A DNA stretch of 64,000 nt from Eleginops maclovinus (taxonomy: Eukaryota > Chordata > Actinopteri > Perciformes > Eleginopidae), in the NCBI RefSeq assembly GCF_036324505.1, contig NC_086362.1:12661453-12725452 (forward strand), given 5' to 3'. How positions within the stretch are numbered: the stretch's first letter is position 1; each line of letters opens with the position of its first letter. The notes under the pieces were generated by a model. That model did no database searches, was not told where the DNA came from, and saw only the letters and a list, made by a program, of their open reading frames with translations. Shown here piece after piece: positions 35,570 through 45,771 of this stretch. Made by a program: the position numbers and the translations under genes.

Positions 35570-38500
35570 TCACTCTTCTTCCAACTCTGGAAGCACCATC
35601 AGACGACACACTGGTCTGGTGTAGGTTTGACGGCCGACCTGGACGTCAACGGACCGAACACGTCCGTCTCTACCGGCCATGACAGCTGTTACTCGACCTG
35701 TTGGCCAAGAGGCCCGCGGCAGTTGGGGGTCAAGGATCAGAACAGTCTTCCCTACTTCCAGATTCTGGACTTCCCTCAGCCACTTTCCTCTGGGTTGTAG
35801 GTTAGGCAAGTAGTCACGAATGAACCGTGTCCAGAAATGGTCCGCCAACATCTGGCTATGACGCCACTTCCTTCGCCCAAGGAGCTTGCTGTTGGCAAAG
35901 ATGGCTTGTGGCAGGGAGGCGTCCCGCCGCCCCATCAGCAGCAAGTTGGGAGTGACCGGATCAGGATCACTGGCAGAAGATGAAAGATAGCCTATAGGCT
36001 TTGAATTCATAATGCCTTCTACCTCAACCAGGACAGTGTGAAGGACAGCTTCAGAAGTGGTCTGATTCCCGAGGATCACTCGTAGAGCGTTCTTGACTGA
36101 TCTGATTTCGCGCTCCCAGACTCCTCCAAAGTGTGGAGAACATGGCGGATTGAAGTTGAAGGAAATCTGCTGATTGGCCAAGTGTTCCTGAAGCTTGGGT
36201 TCCATGGCCTGGAAACATTGATTCAACTCCCTGTCCCCAGCACGGAAGTTTGTTCCCCTGTCCGCCCAGATCTCAAAGGGCTTGCCACGACGGGAGATGA
36301 AACGACGGAGTGCTAGGAGAAAGGCATCGACATCCATGCTTCCAAGCAAATCCAGATGTAAGCAACGAGTGGTTAAGCATTTAAAGATAATTCCCCATCG
36401 CTTCTCTGTTCTACGGCCATGGTGAATGATAAAGGGTCCAAAACAGTCTACACCAGTGGACCAGAATGGTGGTTTGAAGAGACGCAGCCTTGCCGGGGGC
36501 AGATCAGCCATCTTGGGCACTTCAGGAGAGGATTTCCACCTCTGACACTCTCTGCAACTGTGCTGATGTTTACGGATGGCTGGTCTTCCTCCCAGGATCC
36601 AATACTTGCGTCTCAACTCTCCAAAGACCCTCTCTGGCCCCGGATGCAGCAGGGACTCGTCATAGTGCTTAATGATGAGCTGCGTAGTGGGATGCTTTGG
36701 GTCCAGAATGATTGGGTGGATGATGTCTGGGTCTAGGTCCTGGGACCTGCGTAGTCTTCCTCCTACCCGCATCAGCCCAACATCTGGATCAAGCTCAGGA
36801 GAGAGTTGAAGTAGACTACTTTGCCTAGAGAGAGGCTTTCCTTTACGGAGAGCGCTGAGTTCTTCAGGGAAGCATGACTCCTGGGCTTGTTGTAGAATGA
36901 AGGTTTCCGCTGCTGCACCTTCGGTCACTTTGTCGGATTGAGTCAATGTTTGGTCAGTAGCGGTGATGAGGTCACTCCAGCTTTGATGCTTAGAGGCATT
37001 CGGCAATACACTGGGGGCAGCAGAAACATTCAGGCACGTAGCAGCCTTCCTCAGTTCTGTGCTGTCTGTGAGGGATGAGGTGTGGGAAACACCTGGAGCA
37101 ACAGGCCAGCAAGTCTCAGGGTGCTGAAGGAAGGCAGGTCCGTCCGTCCAGCAGCTAGGTTGCGCCAGGTCACGCAGTGTCTTGCCTCGGGTCAGGTCAT
37201 CAGCTGGGTTGTTTGGACTGTCCACATACCTCCAGTCATCTGAGTCTGTGAGTTCTTGGATCTCTGCGATTCGAGTGCCAACAAAGACCTTGTAGTGGCA
37301 CGACTCTGACTTCAACCAGGTCAGCACTGTGGTGGGGTCACTCCAAAGGATGGTTCGGGCCAATGACAAGGTAAGTTCAGACTTCAAGGTAGTGGCCAAC
37401 TGCGCCCCTACCAAGGCCGCGCTCAGTTCAAGTCGAGGCATTGACAACTGTCTCTTTGGTGACACCCTGGAGCGGGCCATGACGAATGCCACATGAACAT
37501 GATCTTGGCTGTCATGGACACGTAAGTAGACCACAGTGCCATAGGCCCTTTCTGAGGCATCACAGAAAACATGCAGCTCTCTGTGTACACCTGACTGGTC
37601 AGCACAAGAGGGCACATAGCAGCGAGGCAGTCTGATGCTTGAGAGGTCAGCCAGTTCCTGTTCCCACTTCAGCCATCGGTCAACCAGTTCAGATGGAATG
37701 ATGGGGTCATCCCAGCCTCGTTTGGTCTTCCACAAGTCCTGAACCAGCACTTTGGCCCTGGTGGTATAAGGTAAGATATACCCTAAGGGGTCGTATTGAC
37801 TGGCCAGAGTGCGATAGATTAGGCGGAGTGTGGGAATCTTGATGGGTGTCACACGGTGTTTGTATCCCAGGCTATCAGGAAGGCAGCTCCAGCGCAAACC
37901 TAAGGTGGATTCCTGGGGGTCAATGCCAGCTTGAGAGAGCCACAAGTCCGTGCTAGCAGATCTTGCCTCTGGAGGGAGATGTTCGACAACGCGGGAGTCA
38001 TTACTCGCCCATTGGCGAATTTCGAATCCCCCGCGAGACAGTGTGGAACGAAGTTTGTCCAGAAGTGCTTTGGCTGTGGCCGAAGAAGGGAAGCTTTGCA
38101 GGCAGTTGTCGACATAGAATGCCCTCAACACTGAGTTCATCACTCCCTCATCACTCTCTGGGTGCTCTTTGGCTTGACGCTGCAGGGCATAAATGGCGCA
38201 ACAAGGACTACAAGTTGTACCGAAAGGTAACACCTGCCACTCATAGGTCTTTGGGTAGGTATCTTGAGCCATAGCTCGCCAGAGGAATCTTAGCAGTGGC
38301 CTGTCAGCAGGGAGTAGATGAACTTGGTGGAACATAGATTTTATGTCACCACTGATGGCCACGCTGTGCTCACGGAAACGGAGGAGCACGCCAAGAAGAG
38401 AGGGACCCAGAGTTGGACCAGGAAGAAGGCTGCGATTCAGATTCAGGCCATGAAGCTGGAAAGAGCAGTTGAACACCAGCCGGTGTTTTCCACTCGCTTG

Positions 38501-41500
38501 TCTGATGATGTGATGTGGAACATACCAAGATTCTGAACCTGGCTGATCATCTTTGGGATCCACCTCCTTCACATACTCCATCTCGACCAGTTTCAGGATC
38601 TCCTGGTTGCAGATCTCAATGAGCTCAGGGTCCTTCTTCAACCTGCGTTCAGTTCCTCGCAGCCATGGCAACAAGTTATGGGTTGAAGAGGTTAGCCGTG
38701 GACTGTTCGGTGCTCTGAGCAATGGGGTAGCATATCGAGACACTCCACCTGCTTCTTTCACTGCAGTTTTCGTCTCGAGCAGCTCCAGGCAATAATGATC
38801 CTGCTTAGAGCGGGTTACTTCCTTCTCCTTACGGTGTGGAAAGGAATCGAGTCTCCACAGTCTCTCCACATTCTCCATCAACTCAGCAGTAGCTGGGCAG
38901 GATACAGTGTTGCAGAGTGTGAACAAGGCTTGTACATCAGAAGTCTGAAGTCGAGGTAAGGCATTGGCTGGGCCCTGAACAGCCCAACCCAAGGCAGTAT
39001 GGACGGCGATGGGTCCCCCATAAGGTCCCATGTGGACAGGCTCTTTGGGCACCAACAAGTGGGAATGATCTGAGCCTATCAGGATCAGCGGCCGGGCTTG
39101 GACAAAGTCCGGTAAGGGTAGGCCTCGTAAGTGGGAATACTCCCTCTGCAGGTCAGAGGCGGGACAGGAATGCTCAGCCAAGTTGAGGACAGGAGCAGTA
39201 AAGGCATTGGCTATAAGGAATTTGATTTTCTTCTGGCTCACTGGGGAGATTGAACAGGAGATTGTCTCACCACTTATGGGAATCACCTCATGACGCACAG
39301 TTCTGAGATTCAGGACCTCTTCTGGTCCTTTTAGTTGCAGCTGGGACACTGCAGAGGTTAGGATGATCGTTCTTTCTGAACCATCGTCAAGTATGGCATA
39401 TGTCTTCAGCCTCTGCCGGCCATTGATCAAGAAAATTGGGACTACCTTCAACATCACACGGGGAGATCTGTTTGGCTGATCCATGTACAGAGTGTCTGCA
39501 GAACAAGGTGCACGGACGAGCAGATTGAGGGTGTTTCCCGTTGCTGATTTCTCTGAGCCATGGGGGCCTTTAGATGTTGACGGTTGAGGTATGATGTTAT
39601 GCAGGATGGTGAGATGCAACTCTTTGCAGACATTGCAAGGCTTTTTGAGGGTGCAATTATCTGGCTTATGACAGCGGGCACATCTGTAGCAACGATCATT
39701 CCTCTCTATCCAGGTTCTCAGTTGTGACGGGCTAAATTCTTTAACTTTCGGGCAAGTTCCCAGGAAGTGTTCCTTGTTGTTACAGTATGGACAAAAAGGT
39801 TGGAACTTGGGTTTCCCATGGATTGTCATCCCCCTTCCATGGCTTGGTTGAACATCAGGCTGGCTCTCCACAGTGGCGGTGTTGCTCAGGTACATCGTGG
39901 TCGGCGTCGCCCTTCTCCCCAGGTTCTTTTGGACTGGCTCTCGTCTCTCCACTGACGCAGGTCCCGAGACTTGTTGGGCAATACTCTTGGCCCGGGCTTT
40001 AACCTTGAGCCATGCTGAAAAATCTTCCAAGGTGTATGATTGTTCTGAACCCTCTTTCAAGATGCCACGAAGCAAACAGTGCTCAATGAAACTGTCTCGG
40101 TTTTGAATGGGGAGCTTGGCAAGAAGCCTGTCTACGTGAGAGCCACACCGTAACTCACTTCCGTCTGCACCTTCCACTGACCTCAGCATGCCAATCAATG
40201 AATGTACAGAAAGAGCGAAGTCCTGGAAAGCGTTGCTGTCACCAAGTCTGACAGGGGGTGAATTGAGGATGCTAGCTATTTCACTTTGGACCAACTGCCG
40301 TGGCTGGCCATACTTTGCCTTAAGGGCAGCAAGAGCGGAAGTGTAGGGAGTTGAGGCGTGCATATAGGACTTTGCCAGTTTGTATGCACTTGGCAGCCTC
40401 AAGTGATCCATAAGGACCTGAAACTTGTACTGTTCAGAAAGGTGAGCGTGGATATCTAAGAGATTCTCCAACGCCATGGTAAGCAGAACAAAGTCACTTT
40501 CCTTTCCGCTCTCAAAATAAGGCAATCTTGGCTTCGGGATGCCAAAGGCAGTCGCTACTAAAAGCTCCATTATACTAGCGCCCTCTGATACCCTCTCAAT
40601 GGGGTTAGGCAAGGAAAGAGGTGCAGGTTTCTCACGAACCGGATCTGAAGGCCTCTGACTCCTGGCCGGACGAGGTGCGGTCAGCGCTATGTGGTGAAAC
40701 AAAGGAGGTGATGGAGCCGCATGCTCGGGACTGGAAGTCTGAAGTAATGTGTGACTCTCAGCAGTAGGATCAGAAGTTGCTGCTTGACTCACAGCATCTA
40801 CAGGTAGACTCACAGCTGGAGGTAAGTGGTGGTACGAAAGAGATTGTTCACTCACTGGAACTTGATAGGAGACCGATGTCTGAGGAACCTCAGGGGGAGC
40901 CTGCTGCTCGGAGAACAGATCAACAGGTTCAGCTGAATCCAGGACTCTGGAGCTCAGGGAAAAAGGAGCAAGCACTTGAGGTGGGTCATTCACACTGGAC
41001 ATAGCTGGCGGAGCGGGTGGATGTTCTGTGGTCATTCCTACATCCCCAGTGAAGGATGTGATTAATCGAGCCTCTTCCAGTTCTCTTCGGACTTTCCGTA
41101 GTCGTCGCTGTAGAGTAAGAGACCGGGTCATCCTCTCTCTCTCCTTCAAAGCTTCTTGTGCTCGCCTATCCAGTTCTTGTGCCCGTTCATCTATAGCTTG
41201 TTCCTCCTCAATCTGACGCTGTATCTCCTGCAGTTCTCCAAGTTTCCTCCTCTCATCGACCATGGCCGCCTGTTGTGGGGTGAGCTCCACCTGTTGGCTC
41301 CTGCGTGAGCTTCGGGAGCTTCCACTAGCATAAGTGGAGCTAGAAGAGAAGGCCGTCTTCGACCTTGGTGGTGGCTCACGCTTGTCGCTCTTGCCCCTGG
41401 ATCTGCCAGGTCTCACATCTCTCAGGTGGATCGGAGCAGATGCTGGCTGTGTAGCTGGCTGTGGAGCGGGCAGTGGAGCGGGCAGGGGAGCGGGCAGTGG

Positions 41501-41905
41501 AGCGGGCTGAAGAGCTGCTGATTCAAGCTGGACATAGTCGTGGGTAACTTCATAGTCCTCTTCTTCTTCCTCCTCGACTGTCGTCTCTTCCTCCTCCACT
41601 CCTCGTTCCTCAGCGGCTGTGTTCTCTCTCAGCGTCTGATCAGGGTTTTCATGGTCATCCGCCTGGACATCAACAGCACCTGGGGGTGGAGGCGGCAGTA
41701 CGGCTGCTTGGCTGTGACGAGGGAGGCTTTTGGGCTGGCTGGAGAGTTTCCCATCAGGATCCAGGAAGCCATAGCGGTCAGGTGGACGTCTCTCTCGTGT
41801 AGGTCTGGATACCGTCCCCTCACTTCTGGTTCCAGCTTGGGGGGCCTTCTCTGGCAACGTCAACTCTCTTGACTCCTTACCGTTGCCTGCCATGGTATCA
41901 CTCAC
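35570..41905 (-). CDS. BEL/Pao Gag-Pol polyprotein (2111 aa, intact frame)
   Basis: Retrotransposon polyprotein in one open frame, starting 24 bp inside the 5' LTR. Order by residue (approximate): an acidic/Pro-rich N-terminus; coiled coil about 210-290; Gag domain of DUF1759 type about 440-560; Cys/His knuckles about 700-775 (CPYCNNKEHFLGTC and a second Cys-rich cluster); aspartic protease with ILDDGSERTI near 840; reverse transcriptase with YVDNCLQ near 1263 (YVDN in place of YVDD is common in Pao elements); RNase H/A17-like part with DASERAYG near 1448; integrase zinc region H-H-C-C about 1745-1775; integrase core D (VDCFGPF, about 1818), D (ADRGTNF, about 1882) and E (WEREIRS, about 1930); C-terminal DUF5641-like domain about 2010-2105. 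All key residues are visible and there is no internal stop. Whether it moves today is unknown. Confidence 0.95.
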   Translation of the reverse strand: MSDTMAGNGKESRELTLPEKAPQAGTRSEGTVSRPTRERRPPDRYGFLDPDGKLSSQPKSLPRHSQAAVLPPPPPGAVDVQADDHENPDQTLRENTAAEERGVEEEETTVEEEEEEDYEVTHDYVQLESAALQPAPLPAPLPAPLPAPQPATQPASAPIHLRDVRPGRSRGKSDKREPPPRSKTAFSSSSTYASGSSRSSRRSQQVELTPQQAAMVDERRKLGELQEIQRQIEEEQAIDERAQELDRRAQEALKERERMTRSLTLQRRLRKVRRELEEARLITSFTGDVGMTTEHPPAPPAMSSVNDPPQVLAPFSLSSRVLDSAEPVDLFSEQQAPPEVPQTSVSYQVPVSEQSLSYHHLPPAVSLPVDAVSQAATSDPTAESHTLLQTSSPEHAAPSPPLFHHIALTAPRPARSQRPSDPVREKPAPLSLPNPIERVSEGASIMELLVATAFGIPKPRLPYFESGKESDFVLLTMALENLLDIHAHLSEQYKFQVLMDHLRLPSAYKLAKSYMHASTPYTSALAALKAKYGQPRQLVQSEIASILNSPPVRLGDSNAFQDFALSVHSLIGMLRSVEGADGSELRCGSHVDRLLAKLPIQNRDSFIEHCLLRGILKEGSEQSYTLEDFSAWLKVKARAKSIAQQVSGPASVERREPVQKNLGRRATPTTMYLSNTATVESQPDVQPSHGRGMTIHGKPKFQPFCPYCNNKEHFLGTCPKVKEFSPSQLRTWIERNDRCYRCARCHKPDNCTLKKPCNVCKELHLTILHNIIPQPSTSKGPHGSEKSATGNTLNLLVRAPCSADTLYMDQPNRSPRVMLKVVPIFLINGRQRLKTYAILDDGSERTIILTSAVSQLQLKGPEEVLNLRTVRHEVIPISGETISCSISPVSQKKIKFLIANAFTAPVLNLAEHSCPASDLQREYSHLRGLPLPDFVQARPLILIGSDHSHLLVPKEPVHMGPYGGPIAVHTALGWAVQGPANALPRLQTSDVQALFTLCNTVSCPATAELMENVERLWRLDSFPHRKEKEVTRSKQDHYCLELLETKTAVKEAGGVSRYATPLLRAPNSPRLTSSTHNLLPWLRGTERRLKKDPELIEICNQEILKLVEMEYVKEVDPKDDQPGSESWYVPHHIIRQASGKHRLVFNCSFQLHGLNLNRSLLPGPTLGPSLLGVLLRFREHSVAISGDIKSMFHQVHLLPADRPLLRFLWRAMAQDTYPKTYEWQVLPFGTTCSPCCAIYALQRQAKEHPESDEGVMNSVLRAFYVDNCLQSFPSSATAKALLDKLRSTLSRGGFEIRQWASNDSRVVEHLPPEARSASTDLWLSQAGIDPQESTLGLRWSCLPDSLGYKHRVTPIKIPTLRLIYRTLASQYDPLGYILPYTTRAKVLVQDLWKTKRGWDDPIIPSELVDRWLKWEQELADLSSIRLPRCYVPSCADQSGVHRELHVFCDASERAYGTVVYLRVHDSQDHVHVAFVMARSRVSPKRQLSMPRLELSAALVGAQLATTLKSELTLSLARTILWSDPTTVLTWLKSESCHYKVFVGTRIAEIQELTDSDDWRYVDSPNNPADDLTRGKTLRDLAQPSCWTDGPAFLQHPETCWPVAPGVSHTSSLTDSTELRKAATCLNVSAAPSVLPNASKHQSWSDLITATDQTLTQSDKVTEGAAAETFILQQAQESCFPEELSALRKGKPLSRQSSLLQLSPELDPDVGLMRVGGRLRRSQDLDPDIIHPIILDPKHPTTQLIIKHYDESLLHPGPERVFGELRRKYWILGGRPAIRKHQHSCRECQRWKSSPEVPKMADLPPARLRLFKPPFWSTGVDCFGPFIIHHGRRTEKRWGIIFKCLTTRCLHLDLLGSMDVDAFLLALRRFISRRGKPFEIWADRGTNFRAGDRELNQCFQAMEPKLQEHLANQQISFNFNPPCSPHFGGVWEREIRSVKNALRVILGNQTTSEAVLHTVLVEVEGIMNSKPIGYLSSSASDPDPVTPNLLLMGRRDASLPQAIFANSKLLGRRKWRHSQMLADHFWTRFIRDYLPNLQPRGKWLREVQNLEVGKTVLILDPQLPRASWPTGRVTAVMAGRDGRVRSVDVQVGRQTYTRPVCRLMVLPELEEE

Positions 41906-41910
41906 TCAGT

Positions 41911-41928
41911 ATCCAGCTCGAAGGACCA
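41911..41928 (-). promoter_or_regulatory. BEL primer-binding site, tRNA-Tyr-like
   Basis: One base inside the 5' LTR the minus strand reads tggtccttcgagctggat. This complements the 3' end of a vertebrate tRNA-Tyr (…GGCTCGAAGGA plus CCA) over the first 13 bases, with one mismatch before the next three match. The primer assignment comes from knowledge of the tRNA sequence, not from a search. Confidence 0.65.
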
Positions 41929-41929
41929 T

Positions 41930-42607
41930 TGAAGGAACTGTAGGGGTGATTTGGTTCGGGGAGAGTGAGTGTGGCGAGCAGACAGGGTCTCGGTCAGAAG
42001 ACCCAAAGGGCAAGGATGCAATGAGGCAAGGAGAAGGCAGGGTTTAATGCAAGAACCAGTATTTATTTTCCCTTTTGGTCTTGATTATTTTGTGTGCTGC
42101 ATGAGAAAACAAAGAAACAATACAACTACAATTAAATAACGAAGTGGTCAATCAAACAGAGAAACCAACAATCATGTGCAAATACACAATTCAGAACTAA
42201 ACAGCAAAGGCAACGAACAAGCAACAATCATGTGTGAATACGCAATCCACAACTAAACAGCAAAGTAACAAACAAGCAACAAACAATTCCCACATGGCTC
42301 CTAGCACATGTCTGAGAACAAAGGGATCAGCAAAACTACCACAAAGGCATACAAATGAAACAATAAACAATGAATTGACCACTCACGTTAACTTGAAGAC
42401 GCACACTTCAGGATATGTGGAGGAAACTCAGGACACAGGGTTAAATTGGTGTGCTGGCAGGGAGTGCAAAGGATGAACTAAAGGGTGAGCAGGCTATTTA
42501 TAGTCTCCGCCCCTTAGCTGGCAGGTGGAGTGGGATTCAGTTTGGCAGATTCACCATATTAGAAAGATAACTGAAAAAAAAGGACGAAAATCCAGGGAGT
42601 CTTTTCA
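41930..42607 (-). repeat. BEL 5' LTR (right on the plus strand)
   Basis: 678 bp, the transcription-promoting copy. The TATAAATA box lies on the minus strand at plus 42495-42502. It is identical to the other LTR except for one base. Confidence 0.95.
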
Positions 42608-43649
42608 CTCAACATTCACAAAGCCGAGGAAGTGCTCCTTTATCTCTGGCTGTCCCTTTAAAGCCACACTTCTGAGGATAATGGACATCTGCTCCTGGTG
42701 ACTAATGTCAGGTGTACAGTCTAAGATAATGGAGAAGTATTTTGAGTCTCTCACTTGAGTCACAATAGTTGTGAGAATCCTGTCACTCACAAGCTGTATC
42801 AGCTCATTCTGTATGTCCTTACTAAGGTCATGAGCATGTGTCTCTCCGTCTTTAATTCTGCTGACATGATTTTCCAAAACAGGGTCAAATTTAGCTAATA
42901 ATTCAACCTCTTTTAGAAAGTTTCCATTATCTGGTTTGAAGAGCTTATCTGATGAACCTCTGAATGCTAGGTTTCTTTCAGCTAGAGACTGTGTGATACT
43001 TATGAGGCGTGTAAGGACATCTCACCATCTCTTTCTTTCAGCCTCCAAAGCTATCATTTCTATGTGGTCAAGTGTTTTTCCACGACTTAAGCGCAGATCA
43101 AGTTCTCTCCACTTAACCATATTGCTTGTGTGTTCAGGACTACCCTCATGCTGCTTCAGAATGGCGTTGATATTTGACCAGTCATTAACACCGTCTCCTA
43201 TTATTTTGTGTTTTTTTGTGGAAAAGAGTTTACAGCAAAAACAATACACAGCGTTGTTTTTCACTGAGTATGAAAGCCAGCTCCTGGTAATCTTTTCACC
43301 ATTTGACAGCCGTCTCTGTAGTAATCCTGGATGGAACCCTCTTCTGGACTTGTCTTTGGGGTAAGAAAAATCCACTCCTGGCTTGAATAGACCTCTGCGC
43401 ACTAACTCAGTCCGCATACAGTCTGTAAAGACTGGGGGCCAGTCTGCTGGACCGTTTGGTGGAGCAGAGACTGTTGCTTTAGGGTCTGAGCTAGCTTCTG
43501 ATGCTTGCTGTACACACACTTAACGGTGGCTGTACTGGACCTGTGCTGCTGCTGGTTGAAGGTGGATCATCTGTGCCTGTCTTATCTGGGTCTGTCCCTC
43601 CACTGGCTGACTGACTGGACTCTGTGCTGCTTGTTAGGAACTTAAGCAT
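42608..43649 (-). pseudogene. hAT transposase, N-terminal part (broken)
   Basis: Encodes a TTF-type zinc-finger region (segment 43022-43519: RSWLSYSVKNNAVYCFCCKL, FSTKKH, LKQHEGSPEHTSNMVKW) and the start of the DUF4371/RNase-H-like domain (segment 42605-42877: SKYFSIILDCTPDISHQEQM). Breaks: a TGA at plus 43022-43024 in the context ERKRW*DVLTRLIS (probably an Arg CGA changed to TGA), a frame change near 43520 separating an upstream ATG at 43647-43649, and the BEL insertion at 42608, where the sequence continues on the far side at 34848. Confidence 0.8.
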
Positions 43650-44048
43650 AGCACCTGTAAAATAAAGATCAGGCCACCATTAATTCAGCTCCATCAAATT
43701 GACTGCACTTGTTTTACCTTCATATAGCCTACTTAAAATGTAGGTGATTTAGGTTATTATTTAGCCTATTTTGCACCATTGTCATAATATTTCACGAGTT
43801 TTATTTATTCACTAATATATCTGCATCTATATTTGCCTGTGGGCTATCCAAGCAAACAAAATTCAATCTTAGTAAATATTTATCCATTACTTTCCATTTT
43901 GTATTGCATCACTGGCAATCTGACGTGCGCGAGCAGCGCGACAGACGGTCACGTCGTCACGTTTTTAGTTTTTTTCCCACGGGGCCTCTATGAGTTTGCG
44001 AGGCCCTACGCAACGTGCGTAGTGTGCGTATTGGGTGAGCCGGTGCTG

Positions 44049-44165
44049 ACTATGGTCTTAACGTACGAGTCAAGATTTCAAAATTCTACTCGAGTATAAG
44101 TAAAAAAGTATTACGTATTTGTTATTTTACTTCAGTAAAGGATCTTAGTACTTCTTCTAACATTT
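44049..44165. mobile_element. 'aagtaac' repeat, copy 3, right part
   Basis: Contains tactcgagtataagtaaaaa and ends ttacttcagtaaaggatctt followed by agtacttcttctaacattt, the expected 3' end of the repeat whose left part stops at 33422. Confidence 0.65.
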
Positions 44166-45500
44166 ACAACGTATACACATGTAGCGCCCGTAGTCTGAAC
44201 AGCAACAACCTTATGACACTTACACTCTTGCTAGGTTCGGATAGTTGGGAGTAGTTAGTCAAGTGCGAGAACATGAGGTTAGAGTATAACAATTTATTGC
44301 AACACGCAATTTTCTTGACAGTGTATGGAAAATAAATGATACAAAAACATAGAGCTCTCTATTAAATTAAAGTGTCCCTTCTTCTTCACTAGAAGTCAGA
44401 GTTCAAGTCCCTCAGGGCAATATTCTGTCTATGTACTACCCGGTTAGGTTTTTGTATATCTTGTCTGTGCCAGTGAGTGAACGAGATGATGGTTCGAGGT
44501 CCTCTGAGTGGATCCGCGGCTGGCCACACCGCGCTCCGCTCCTCTTAATCAGGGTCCTGGCTTGCCACCGAACCAAAGGTTCGGAAATCTGAATCCGTTC
44601 CTAATCTGAAGTCCAACATTTTTTTTTCACTCTAAATATCCATAAATATACCCAGATGCAGGATATACAGTATTCAACCATTGTAAATGAGTCTGCATAC
44701 ATTTACAGTAGGCCTACAGTATAAGTATTTTTACAGTAGTCTCGGTTGAGTCTCAGGACGAGCACGCGCTGCGTGGTCGTGACCATGAATACAGGGCTGG
44801 TGCGCCCCTTGTGGTGGGGCATAGTAACTCTTATATTACGTAAATGGGTTTCATACTCATGTGGGTTACACACATTTAAGCAATGATATTTGCTGGGTAA
44901 AATATATGTTGATAAAGGTTGTGTCGCAATCTAATATGATGGTGTGTGTTTGGGCCTCCTGTAACTACCTAACCACTCCTCAGTGCCAGAGAAAGGATTG
45001 GGCACTTATTCTAACTTTTTGAATCCCAGTCCTGGTTGTTGTACAGATGTACTCCCAGGTACTTTGATCCAGCAAAGTTTCCACGTCAACACACTAAATG
45101 CTAACAGGTTTAGGGTCTGTTCTGTGATCAAGTGTTTTTCATGCCCAATTAAAAAGAAAAACTCTTTAACTTTAACTGTTGTAATACTTTTTATATTGTT
45201 TTATATACTCCATGGAAAATTATTTCCTTGAACAATAAACTGACATATATTATGGGAGTTGGCAAACGTTTCCTCCCTATTGAATGATTAGTGATGCAGT
45301 GCATGGAAAGACGCCTGCTGTTAAGGTGAAGCGGGTGTGTTTGATTTTCTGACCAAAGTTTCCATTTGTTAATCATTATTTGAAGATGAATTATTAACAG
45401 TGGCTTTCTAAGCTTCTTTGATCAGATGGCCAGGGAAACATCCGTTCTTGAGGGTGATGGTGCACTTGAGGTGGAGCGGCATTGCCATGGCATCAGTGTT
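44166..45500. other. No gene recognised
   Basis: Unassigned sequence between the transposon nest and the second duplicated copy. The segment from tgtagcgcccgtagtctg (about 44180) could be a retroelement end, but no matching partner end was found. Short open frames show no domain. Confidence 0.4.
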
Positions 45501-45547
45501 GTGTTGACATCAATGATGTAAATAGCCTGCGATGACGTGCAGCTTTA

Positions 45548-45771
45548 GGCGGGAGTGTGCAAAGGGCAGCAAAAGAGGTTCTGATTTGTTTTATTGAGTT
45601 TCTAGAAGAAGACAGGCCAACTGTGAAGAGCGGGGCTCTGACAGAAGGCCGCTTGGAATCAAAACTACCAACTGCTTTCTTTTACTCGTTATAATGTAAC
45701 TGAACCAATGTTCTGAAATATTGCATTGAATGTCTTTAGATCAGAGCGCTCCAGCTCAATATAGCAAGGTG
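45548..45771. repeat. Diverged duplicate, copy B (partner 31030-31242)
   Basis: Collinear with 31030-31242 (shared blocks listed there) and, like it, immediately followed by an 'aagtaac' repeat. Confidence 0.65.

Larger units (their letters stand above)
34849..42607 (-). mobile_element. BEL/Pao LTR retrotransposon, apparently complete and young
   Basis: 7,759 bp inserted in the hAT transposase. It has two 678-bp LTRs (34849-35526 and 41930-42607) that begin TG, end CA and differ at a single base by my line-by-line reading. The 5-bp target duplication is ctcaa (34844-34848 and 42608-42612). One uninterrupted gag-pol frame of 2111 codons runs on the minus strand, and a primer-binding site follows the 5' (right) LTR. 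No env-like frame is present. The near-identity of the LTRs points to a recent insertion. Confidence 0.95.
33423..44048 (-). mobile_element. hAT transposon (ZMYM/DUF4371 type), split by an LTR element
   Basis: Without the LTR insert this is about 2.86 kb. The left end reads cagagctggttcag. The right end, read on the minus strand, starts cagcaccggctcaccc, so the termini are imperfect inverted repeats. Left end and right interior also contain the ggggccct-type sequence usual for this group. A clear 8-bp target duplication was not found (only 'act' is shared by the flanks), perhaps from decay. The transposase is on the minus strand and is inactivated. The element interrupts the 'aagtaac' repeat, whose last part follows at 44049. 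Confidence 0.75.

Noticed and set aside
33415..44056. 8-bp target-site duplication for the hAT element
   Set aside because: Flanks ctaatact and actatggt do not match; only 'act' is shared, so no duplication is claimed.
44180..44836. Solo LTR starting tgtagcgcccgtag
   Set aside because: No convincing matching end (CA) or flanking target duplication could be identified.
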